Shown here: positions 6,630 through 13,879 of the stretch, piece after piece | Layout: each line of letters starts with the position of its first letter | How positions within the stretch are numbered: the stretch's first letter is position 1 | NCBI GenBank assembly: GCA_017958365.1 | Contig: JAGDCV010000047.1 | Coordinates: 1 to 64,000, forward strand | Reading direction: 5' to 3' | DNA from: Clostridiales bacterium | GTDB taxonomy: Bacteria; Bacillota; Clostridia; Saccharofermentanales; Saccharofermentanaceae | Length of the DNA: 64,000 nt | Position numbers and translations under genes: made by a program | The notes under the pieces: generated by a model | Database searches by the model: none | Seen by the model: the letters and a program-made list of their open reading frames with translations, nothing else | Told to the model about the DNA's origin: nothing

Positions 6630-7415
6630 ATGAAGTTATCGATCTCCAACATAGGATGGGATAAGTCCCGTGATGAAGAAGTATATGAGAAGATGATCTC
6701 ATCGGGCTTTGAAGGTCTCGAGATCGCACCTACGCGTGTCTTTAATGAGAACCCTTATGAAGATTTAAACATTGTAAGGAAATGGCACGACGATATCAGC
6801 CTGAGATTCGTTATCCCTTCGATGCAGTCTATCTGGTATGGAAGATCCGAGAGTATCTTCGGTGACGATGAAGGCAGGGAAGAACTTATCAAGTATACGA
6901 AGAAGGCTGTTGTCTTCGCACGGACGATAGGGTGCGGAAATCTTGTGTTCGGCTGCCCGAAGAACCGCAATATGCCTGACGGCGCAAGCGAGCAGACCGC
7001 AGTGGATTTCTTTAAGGAACTGGGTGATTTTGCCGATGAGAACGGCACTGCTATCGGTATCGAGGCAAACCCTCCTATCTATAACACCAACTTCCTTAAC
7101 ACGACTGAGAGCGCGCTTGAGTTTATAAGGAGAGTAAGTTCTCCCGGCATCAAGCTTAACCTTGATGTGGGCACGATGATACAAAATAACGAGGATGTGT
7201 CCGTGCTTGAGGGAAGCGCTCCCCTGATCAACCATGTGCATGTAAGTGAGCCGTATCTTAAGAAGATTGCTCCGAGGGGGCTACACAGCAAGCTTTTTGC
7301 TTTTCTTAAAGCTAATGGTTATGAGCGTTTTGTTTCCATCGAGATGGGAAAGCAGGACGATCTTCATGAACTGTTTGAAGCGATGGAGTACGTAGCGGAA
7401 GCAGCGGCAGATTAA
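6630..7415 (+). CDS. Sugar phosphate isomerase/epimerase-like TIM barrel (AP endonuclease 2 fold)
   Basis: 261 residues. Metal-ligand acids typical of the xylose-isomerase-like TIM-barrel family are visible: GIEANPP (Glu), LNLDVGTM (Asp), HVHVSEP (His) and VSIEMGK (Glu). Members isomerise or epimerise small sugars or keto-acids, so the exact substrate is open. It starts 5 bases after the aldo/keto reductase stop and is the last gene of the run that begins at 2641. Its TAA overlaps the stop of the opposing EamA gene within the bases TTAA. Confidence 0.82.
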   Translation: MKLSISNIGWDKSRDEEVYEKMISSGFEGLEIAPTRVFNENPYEDLNIVRKWHDDISLRFVIPSMQSIWYGRSESIFGDDEGREELIKYTKKAVVFARTIGCGNLVFGCPKNRNMPDGASEQTAVDFFKELGDFADENGTAIGIEANPPIYNTNFLNTTESALEFIRRVSSPGIKLNLDVGTMIQNNEDVSVLEGSAPLINHVHVSEPYLKKIAPRGLHSKLFAFLKANGYERFVSIEMGKQDDLHELFEAMEYVAEAAAD

Positions 7416-8308
7416 GCTGTCTTCTTCTGCATCGAGACGGACTCTGCTACCTGAGAGAGTACTATCGCGAAGAACATGATGGCGCAGCCCGTAAGCTCTC
7501 TTGCTGTCATCATCTCCTTAAGTATGAACCATCCTGCAAGTGCTGCAAATACTGATTCCAGACACATGAGCAAAGAGGCGACTACGGGGCTTGCGTGCTT
7601 TTGTCCTATTACCTGAAGCGTGTAAGCGATACCGCAGCTCATGACACCTGAGTAAAGGAGGGCGGGAGCCGCTGCCTTTATACCGGTCAGTGTAGGCTGC
7701 TCGAAAATGAGCATCATCACGGCGCACAGCACGGCCGCCGTAAAGAACTCCATGAACGAGAGTTTGATGCCGTTAATGTTCTCACCCATGTATTTGTCTA
7801 TGAGCGTTATCTGGACGGCATAGAAGGCAGCACAGATGATGGAGAGGATGTCACCTTTGTTGAAACTTCCAAGGTCGCCCGGTTTTAAGCAAAGAAGGAA
7901 AAGGCCTGCGATAGCGATCAATATCGATACCCAGGTAAGGGGAGCGACTTTCTTCTTAAGGAATAATCCCAGGATGGGGACGAAGAACATGTATAAAGCC
8001 GTAAGGAATGCGATCTTGCCCGATGTTGAATAGTAGAAGGCAAACTGCTGGAAACATTGAGCTACCGCAAGTACCGAGCCTAATAACAAACCGGCCTTAA
8101 GTGTCTTACGGTCGATAAGGTTTGAAAGCCCGCCGTTGGATATGATGACGACGGGAAGAAGGACAAGAGTTCCGAGTGCGGTCCTGATGGCCATAAACGT
8201 GAAAGCGTCGACGGAATTGATGCCGATGCTCTGGGCTACGAATGAAGAACCCCAGATTATGGCTGTAAGTAAAAGTATGATTATTCCCTTGGGCGTTGTT
8301 TTTTTCAT
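7412..8308 (-). CDS. EamA/DMT superfamily transporter
   Basis: 298 residues with about ten predicted membrane helices in two EamA repeats, the usual size for drug/metabolite-type exporters. The WGSSFVAQSIG start of the first repeat and the glycine-rich helices with short loops fit the family. It probably exports an amino acid or other small metabolite; the substrate cannot be predicted. The gene is alone between a terminator and a convergent neighbour. TATAAT ends 7 bases before its ATG and no ribosome binding site is present, so the mRNA may be leaderless. Confidence 0.88.
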   Translation of the reverse strand: MKKTTPKGIIILLLTAIIWGSSFVAQSIGINSVDAFTFMAIRTALGTLVLLPVVIISNGGLSNLIDRKTLKAGLLLGSVLAVAQCFQQFAFYYSTSGKIAFLTALYMFFVPILGLFLKKKVAPLTWVSILIAIAGLFLLCLKPGDLGSFNKGDILSIICAAFYAVQITLIDKYMGENINGIKLSFMEFFTAAVLCAVMMLIFEQPTLTGIKAAAPALLYSGVMSCGIAYTLQVIGQKHASPVVASLLMCLESVFAALAGWFILKEMMTARELTGCAIMFFAIVLSQVAESVSMQKKTA

Positions 8309-8315
8309 GAGAGGT

Positions 8316-8321
8316 ATTATA
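8316..8321 (-). promoter_or_regulatory. -10 box TATAAT seven bases before the EamA gene ATG
   Basis: On the minus strand TATAAT, then acctctc, then ATG. No Shine-Dalgarno sequence lies between. No well-spaced -35 box is seen: a TTGACA occurs only 7 bases upstream of it. Confidence 0.45.
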
Positions 8322-8337
8322 CGCCATGTGTCAATAT

Positions 8338-8381
8338 CAAAAAGAATTGCCTCACGGCAGTATGACCATACCGTGAGGCAA
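8338..8381 (-). terminator. Rho-independent terminator after the DHH phosphoesterase gene
   Basis: TTGCCTCACGG (8347-8357) pairs with CCGTGAGGCAA (8371-8381), an 11-bp stem. On the minus strand the hairpin is followed by TTCTTTTTG. It separates the DHH gene from the EamA gene. Confidence 0.88.
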
Positions 8382-8410
8382 CCCTTTATCGCCCGAATCG
8401 AAGATTTGTT

Positions 8411-9343
8411 TTACGGATGAGTATTGAGAATGTCGATAATGCCAGGAAGCATCTCGTCGACCTTGTCATTATCTAGCTGGCAGGTACCTGCGTTAGGATG
8501 TCCGCCTCCGCCGTAGTCAAGACAGAGCTGACCGATATCGATCGTGCCTGCCTTGTTAACGATGGACTTACCGATCATGACGGCAGTATTCTGCTTCTTA
8601 AAGCCCCATGCAACGTGAACGCTGATCTCAATCTCAGGGTAGAGAGCATAAACCATGAAGCGGTTACCTGTGTAGATAGTCTCCAAAGGTCTTAAGTCGA
8701 TGACACCTACCTTATCGTGGATGACGATGGTGTCCTTAAGTTGCTGCTTGAACAGCTCCTGCTGCTCGAAGTACATATCGACTCTCTCCTTAACGTCGGG
8801 AAGAGCAAGAACTTCATCGATGGTGTGGTTTGTGCAGTACTCGATGAGCTCCATCATGAGGTCGTAGTTCGAGATCCTGAAGTTATGGAAACGGCCGAGA
8901 CCGGTTCTTGCATCCATAAGGAAGTTCATAAGGACCCAGCCTGACGGATTCAAGATCTCATCGATCGTGAAGTCGGCGCTGTCACCCTTATCAACAGCTT
9001 CCATGATCTCCTCATTAACTGTCTTGAATGTATCCTCACCGCCGTAGTACTCATATACGACACGTGCAGCTGACTTTGCAACCAGACATACATACTGGTC
9101 TGCAATGGCATCTACATCATTTCTTGAGAGCTCACTCTCGTGATGGTCGAATGCGAGACCTACTCGCGGATCGTAGGGGAGATTGGTCGTTACATCGTTA
9201 GATGTTATATCGACTTTACCGTCCTGAACATCCTTCGGGTGAACGAACTTGATATCGCCGATTATGCCTTTCTCTCTCAAGAGCATGGCGCAGACCAAAC
9301 CGTCAAAGTCACTTCTGGTTACCAGACGCATCTTACCTTCCAT
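8411..9343 (-). CDS. DHH family phosphoesterase
   Basis: 310 residues. The N-terminal SDFDG (Asp12, Asp14) and the DHH triad (Asp66-His67-His68 in LAFDHHES) are the metal ligands of DHH phosphohydrolases. A DHHA1-type GGGGHPNAG motif lies near the C-terminus. Relatives cleave short oligonucleotides, cyclic dinucleotide products or phosphoanhydrides (NrnA, exopolyphosphatase-like); this one lacks CBS or GGDEF modules, and its target is not clear. A GGGAGG ribosome binding site lies about 9 bases before the ATG, and a strong terminator follows the gene, so it is a single-gene unit. Confidence 0.87.
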   Translation of the reverse strand: MEGKMRLVTRSDFDGLVCAMLLREKGIIGDIKFVHPKDVQDGKVDITSNDVTTNLPYDPRVGLAFDHHESELSRNDVDAIADQYVCLVAKSAARVVYEYYGGEDTFKTVNEEIMEAVDKGDSADFTIDEILNPSGWVLMNFLMDARTGLGRFHNFRISNYDLMMELIEYCTNHTIDEVLALPDVKERVDMYFEQQELFKQQLKDTIVIHDKVGVIDLRPLETIYTGNRFMVYALYPEIEISVHVAWGFKKQNTAVMIGKSIVNKAGTIDIGQLCLDYGGGGHPNAGTCQLDNDKVDEMLPGIIDILNTHP

Positions 9344-9404
9344 ATCAAATACCTCCCGGGTAATTCTTCATTCTTCTATATGATAACAGTTACAAGGTAT
9401 GGAA

Positions 9405-9435
9405 TTGGAAAACAGTATGTAAATAATAGTATAAT
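9405..9435 (+). promoter_or_regulatory. Candidate promoter for the membrane protein gene at 9473
   Basis: TTGGAA (9405-9410), a 19-base spacer and TATAAT (9430-9435). The predicted start of transcription near 9442 leaves only about 10 bases before ATG 9452, supporting the later start at 9473. Confidence 0.5.
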
Positions 9436-9472
9436 ATCGCTACTTTAAAGGATGACGGAGCATTCATATCTC

Positions 9473-11122
9473 ATGGATAAAAGAAACTACGGACGTAATG
9501 TAACCATTGCAAGCTTTGCAGTATTCATAGTCCTTTTTATCTCTTACTTCATCCTTCATCAGAATACCCAGATAATATCTTCGGATAATACGACCATGTT
9601 CCCCATGATCATGGATTTTCTTAACGGGAATCATCTTCTTTCCGACTGGAATGTCAACACGAGCACCTATCTGTTTACGGATACTTTATGGTGTCTTCCC
9701 CTTATGCTTCTTGGCGTGCATGTTCCTACGATAATGAGCCTTGTCAGCGCCTTGTTTCATGCGGGGTTTGTGTCCGTATTTCTCTTCATCATCTTAAGTG
9801 ATGAGAAGAAGCGCATAAAGTCGCCTCTTGTTGCCTTATATGCGGCGGGTCTGTACCTTATGCTTTTCGCCGTGGTGCCGTATGCAGGTTATACCATAGA
9901 CAATCCTTTTTACCTCTACCTTAACCTTAACGGTCATGCCGGTACTTTCCTGTTCATGGCGGTCGAATTCCTGCTGCTTTATCTTTGGAGGGAGTCGGGT
10001 TACAAGAATAAGGTTTTCCCAGTTGTTTTTACGGTGTACGGCGTCATGGGGCAGATGTCAGATACCATGCCTTTGATGGTGTTCTTCGGCCCTCTTTGTG
10101 TTTATGGTGTATATTCTCTTGTCTGGCCGAAGCTTGAGGAAAGAAACAGGAAGAAGGACGTCTTCCTTATAATCACCCCCATCTTAATAGTTGCAGCAGC
10201 TTCTCTTATTAATAAGATCATCGGGTGGTGCGGCGGATTAAAGCTCATCGGTGTTCCCATGAGCCTTAATACTCCGGATAAGATAATGGCCAACATCAAG
10301 CCCATGATGATAAAGACGCTGATACTGTTCGGTTATGATACGAAGTATGGAATCACGATCACGCCGTATGTAGTCATTGCCTCTGCCATCGCGGTGCTTG
10401 TCGCAGCTTCGGTCATATATCAGATCGCATTGGCATTAAGGTCCGTTCCTGACAGATTCGGCCTGATTCTTGCGCTCGGCATCGTATCCAATCTGGTCGG
10501 TTTCTTCTTTATCAATACCGACGGTGAATCAGCTTCGAGATATCTGATGTCGATCCCTTTCTTCGGAACCGCATTGGCAGTTAAGTTTGTTCTCTCATTT
10601 GCTGACAGGAAAGAGACCGTAAAGCGTATCCTGTTCGCGTTAGTATTTATTATCGCGTTCGGATATGCGGCTTATAATCTTGTAAACATACGGAAGATCC
10701 CCAATTATGCCGTGGACGGTGAGGCAGCCGCAGCTTACCTTGAGGAACGCGGCGTGGAAAACGGCTACGGAAGCATCTGGATCTATACTGCCGTCTCATC
10801 CTATACGGATTTTGATACCCTGCTCATACCGATACAGTGGGATGGTCTTGGCGTAGGATTCTACCACCATAATGTCTTTACCAATCCCATGTGGTTTGAT
10901 CACGATGATATCCACTACGTGGTAGTTCAATCAGACGAAGATGATCTGTATTCCATGGGCGGCGTGCGCTCCGACTTCATCAAGTTCGCGGGAGAGCCTG
11001 ACGAGGACATGGTGTTCGGAACATACGAAGTAATGTACTACGAACGCGATCTGTCCGTATTCTCGATTACAAATGCCATGGAAACAGGCACTAATATGCA
11101 GGATCAGGTTGCGGGGAATTAA
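9473..11122 (+). CDS. Polytopic membrane protein, unrecognised (possible GT-C-like)
   Basis: About 549 residues. Eleven or so hydrophobic segments between residues about 10 and 400 are followed by a soluble C-terminal part of about 150 residues. Acidic residues in the first external loop (SSDNTTMFPMIMDF) and the general layout resemble GT-C fold glycosyltransferases that use polyprenyl-linked sugars, but I see no firm family motif. I prefer ATG 9473 to ATG 9452: GGAG at 9457-9460 precedes it, while AAAGG abuts 9452 directly. The stop overlaps that of the opposing plsC-like gene within TTAA. It may act with the glycan genes at 2641-7415, but this is inference. Confidence 0.6.
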   Translation: MDKRNYGRNVTIASFAVFIVLFISYFILHQNTQIISSDNTTMFPMIMDFLNGNHLLSDWNVNTSTYLFTDTLWCLPLMLLGVHVPTIMSLVSALFHAGFVSVFLFIILSDEKKRIKSPLVALYAAGLYLMLFAVVPYAGYTIDNPFYLYLNLNGHAGTFLFMAVEFLLLYLWRESGYKNKVFPVVFTVYGVMGQMSDTMPLMVFFGPLCVYGVYSLVWPKLEERNRKKDVFLIITPILIVAAASLINKIIGWCGGLKLIGVPMSLNTPDKIMANIKPMMIKTLILFGYDTKYGITITPYVVIASAIAVLVAASVIYQIALALRSVPDRFGLILALGIVSNLVGFFFINTDGESASRYLMSIPFFGTALAVKFVLSFADRKETVKRILFALVFIIAFGYAAYNLVNIRKIPNYAVDGEAAAAYLEERGVENGYGSIWIYTAVSSYTDFDTLLIPIQWDGLGVGFYHHNVFTNPMWFDHDDIHYVVVQSDEDDLYSMGGVRSDFIKFAGEPDEDMVFGTYEVMYYERDLSVFSITNAMETGTNMQDQVAGN

Positions 11123-11841
11123 CCCAACTCAGGATCGATGTGGAGAACCTCCATATCGTGCATCCACTTACTGAATGCATCCGTAAGCTTATGAGGATCG
11201 TTATCGTAGTCCGCGCCGTTCAAAGGCTCACCAACGTAGATCCTTATCTTCTTGCGTCTCAGGAAGCCCTTTGACGGATGAGGCCACTTCTGGGACCTCG
11301 GCCAGATCTGATATGCGCCGGAGATGTAAACAGGAACGAGCGGAACGCCTGCCTTGATGGCGATATAAGCCGCACCGTCCTTCATGGGTCCTAATTTACC
11401 GTCGTGAGTTCTTGTGCCTTCAGGGAAGACGAAGCAGATGTTGCCTTTCTCGACTTCCTTCTTAGCCTTGATAAGACCTCTTACCGGGTTTCCGTATCTG
11501 TCTACGGCGATACCTCGTCCGACCTTCATGATGAGGCGGCCTAAGTGACCATAGTCAGTCTCAAGGTCTGCTCCTACGAGAGCACACATCCACTTGAAGT
11601 GGCCTCTGGGCAGGAACTTATCGATAAGAACACCATCCGCAAAGCACTGGTGATTAGCAGCAACAACATAAGGATTGCTGTCAGGGAAGTTGTCTCTTCC
11701 GATACACTTCATGTCAACAAGAATGTCCGTCAAAAGAAGGAAACCGATCTTGGCAAGATTGCCTCTGATTCCTCGCTTTGTGGGGTACTTCTCATCAAGA
11801 TGTTTATGATGATCTTTGGGTTTTACGTTCTCGTCTGCCAT
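11119..11841 (-). CDS. 1-acyl-sn-glycerol-3-phosphate acyltransferase (PlsC-like)
   Basis: 240 residues. NHQCFAD supplies the catalytic His-x4-Asp (His64, Asp69), and FPEGTRT is the phosphate-binding block III. GVPLVPVYISG is block IV. The family moves an acyl group to lysophosphatidic acid at the inner membrane during phospholipid synthesis. There is a short hydrophobic stretch near residues 30-42. A GAGGG ribosome binding site and TATAAT (11873-11868) precede the ATG. It is divergent from an acyl-CoA synthetase gene, which fits a lipid locus. Confidence 0.87.
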   Translation of the reverse strand: MADENVKPKDHHKHLDEKYPTKRGIRGNLAKIGFLLLTDILVDMKCIGRDNFPDSNPYVVAANHQCFADGVLIDKFLPRGHFKWMCALVGADLETDYGHLGRLIMKVGRGIAVDRYGNPVRGLIKAKKEVEKGNICFVFPEGTRTHDGKLGPMKDGAAYIAIKAGVPLVPVYISGAYQIWPRSQKWPHPSKGFLRRKKIRIYVGEPLNGADYDNDPHKLTDAFSKWMHDMEVLHIDPELG

Positions 11842-11867
11842 ATGTCCCTCGTAAAAAATTCGTTTTA

Positions 11868-11873
11868 ATTATA
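11868..11873 (-). promoter_or_regulatory. -10 box TATAAT of the plsC-like gene
   Basis: Minus-strand TATAAT with about 26 bases to the ATG at 11841. The palindrome at 11881-11895 lies in the spacer and -35 area of this promoter. Confidence 0.55.
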
Positions 11874-11880
11874 TTTATCT

Positions 11881-11895
11881 TAACGATAATCGTTA
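11881..11895. promoter_or_regulatory. Palindromic operator candidate between divergent lipid genes
   Basis: TAACGAT-A-ATCGTTA is a perfect 7-1-7 palindrome. It sits in the 123-base space between the plsC-like gene (minus) and the acyl-CoA synthetase gene (plus), overlapping the spacer/-35 zone of the former. It looks like a repressor site for a homodimer. It does not match the FapR consensus I know and resembles a Fur box only loosely. Confidence 0.55.
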
Positions 11896-11964
11896 TTAAG
11901 TCAAACATAGTGGACTAAAAATAACTCAAATGTTAATATCTTATAGTTTTAGGTGGAGGCGTAA

Positions 11965-13803
11965 ATGCGCGAAGTTACAGGTACAGCAATATATAAAGCG
12001 GAATATCGTGAGAACATCCGCGAGCTGACGATGCACGCATGTGAAGTACATGCTGCACTTGATGCTTTTATATTCAGAAGAAATCCCAAAGAAGCCGAGA
12101 TACACAGGACTTTCCACGAGTACGGAGAGGACATCAAGAACCTCGGCACATATATCCTTAACAGCAAGTTTAAAGGCGAGAGAATAGCGGTAGTAGGTGC
12201 GAATTCCTACGAGTGGTTTGTCTCATATAATGCGATACTCTCGACTGACAGCGTTGGCGTTCCTCTCGACAGGATGCTTCCAGAGGACGAGCTTATCGCT
12301 TTGCTTGAGAGATCCCAGGCCAAGCTTATCTTCTACCAGCAGAAGCACCACGCCATGATGGTATCCGTTGCCAATAAGCAGAAGGAAGGCACCATCAAGT
12401 CCTGCATCGAGAAATTCGTCTGCATGTACCCCGACGGTCTTGGTAAGAACGAGACTTTGGAAGGGGATGATTTCGCTGATTTCTATGCTCTTATCGAGGA
12501 AGGTAAGGCTTTGCGCGAGAAGGGTGACGACTCCTTCATGACGACTCCCATCGACGCTGACACTCCGAGGATCATCCTCTTTACGTCAGGAACGACATCG
12601 ATGAGCAAGGGCGTACTCCTTACCCACAGGAACATCTGCTCCAACGTCTATTCCATCGCGCAGACACTCCTTGTAATGCCGGGTGACAGAGCTTTCTCCA
12701 TCCTGCCTTTGCATCACACTTTCGAAAACACATGTGACTTCTTCATCCTCGCGGCGGGAGGCTGTCTTTGCCTGTCTGACGGACTTCGCTATATCGTTAA
12801 GAACCTGAAGGAATGGCACCCCGAGGTATGTATCTCCGTGCCGCTTCTTTATGAGAATATCTACTCCAAGATCGAAGAGGGTATCAAGGCTTCGGGTAAG
12901 GAGAAGCTTATCAATGTAATGGTTCCCGTTACGAAGTTCCTCAAGAAGTTCGGCATCGACGTAAGAAGAGCCGTATTCAAGGAGATCCTTGATAACTTAG
13001 GCGGAGACATGAGGATGATCGTTATCGGCGGCGCCGGTATCGACAGAAAGTACATCGATGCTTTCACAAACTTCGGTATCGATTTCTTCATGGGTTACGG
13101 TCTTACCGAGACGAGTCCGGTTATCTCCGTTACGAATGAAGTCTGTAACGTACACGGAAGCGTAGGTCGTCCTCTGATCGGCATCACCGCTGCGATTGAT
13201 TCGGAGGATAAGTCTCCCAATACCGTAGGTGAGATCATCACGAAGTCTGACTGTATCATGAAGGGTTACTTCGAGAATGAAGAGGCAACACGAGAGGCCA
13301 TCGACGAGAACGGCTGGTTCCACACGGGAGACATGGGTTTTATCGATAAGACGGGCTCCATCCACATCACGGGACGCGTTAAGTCAATGATAGTTCTTAC
13401 CTCAGGTAAGAAGGCATTCCCTGAGGAGATCGAGGCGCTCATCGCTGAGATCAAGGGCGTTACGGAAGTATTCGTCTGGGGTGCTGATAACGGCCGCGGT
13501 GCAATCGATATCTCAGCCAAGCTTCTGATAGACAGATCTGCCATAGGAAGGGAGATCGGTGTAGAAAGAGATCCCGATGATGCGCAGGTAGCTGATTACC
13601 TTAACGATCAGATGCGTATCGTCAACCACAAGATGCCGTCCTACAAGATCGTTCACAACTACGTTTATTCCGAGACGGACATGATCAAGACAACCACGTT
13701 GAAGATCAAGAGGCCCAAGGAGCAGGAGGCGATCGAGAGCAAGATCGCAGCCGCAGGACTTACGATCCGCGACGTAAACGGAAAGAATCTCGACCGCATC
13801 TGA
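11965..13803 (+). CDS. Long-chain fatty acid-CoA ligase (AMP-forming)
   Basis: 612 residues. The AMP-binding P-loop FTSGTTSMSKG (residues 206-216) and YGLTETSP (378-385) are diagnostic of the ANL superfamily, and GWFHTGDMG plus GRVKSMIV mark the C-terminal hinge. Length and layout match FadD/FAA1-type acyl-CoA synthetases, which load a fatty acid via an acyl adenylate. TGGAGG precedes the ATG. Lying next to a PlsC-like gene, it may activate exogenous or recycled fatty acids for phospholipids. A terminator follows. Confidence 0.88.
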   Translation: MREVTGTAIYKAEYRENIRELTMHACEVHAALDAFIFRRNPKEAEIHRTFHEYGEDIKNLGTYILNSKFKGERIAVVGANSYEWFVSYNAILSTDSVGVPLDRMLPEDELIALLERSQAKLIFYQQKHHAMMVSVANKQKEGTIKSCIEKFVCMYPDGLGKNETLEGDDFADFYALIEEGKALREKGDDSFMTTPIDADTPRIILFTSGTTSMSKGVLLTHRNICSNVYSIAQTLLVMPGDRAFSILPLHHTFENTCDFFILAAGGCLCLSDGLRYIVKNLKEWHPEVCISVPLLYENIYSKIEEGIKASGKEKLINVMVPVTKFLKKFGIDVRRAVFKEILDNLGGDMRMIVIGGAGIDRKYIDAFTNFGIDFFMGYGLTETSPVISVTNEVCNVHGSVGRPLIGITAAIDSEDKSPNTVGEIITKSDCIMKGYFENEEATREAIDENGWFHTGDMGFIDKTGSIHITGRVKSMIVLTSGKKAFPEEIEALIAEIKGVTEVFVWGADNGRGAIDISAKLLIDRSAIGREIGVERDPDDAQVADYLNDQMRIVNHKMPSYKIVHNYVYSETDMIKTTTLKIKRPKEQEAIESKIAAAGLTIRDVNGKNLDRI

Positions 13804-13833
13804 CGCGGTACCAATAATAGGACAATCATACAG

Positions 13834-13877
13834 CCGCCATGAGTTATAATGTTATTATCAGATTCATGGCGGTTTTT
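13834..13877 (+). terminator. Terminator after the acyl-CoA ligase gene, running into addB
   Basis: CCGCCATGA (13834-13842) pairs with TCATGGCGG (13864-13872), followed by TTTTT. The 21-base loop contains TATAAT (13845-13850), a possible -10 for addB. The 3' arm GGCGG lies 7 bases before the addB ATG and could act as its ribosome binding site. Confidence 0.75.
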
Positions 13878-13879
13878 GT

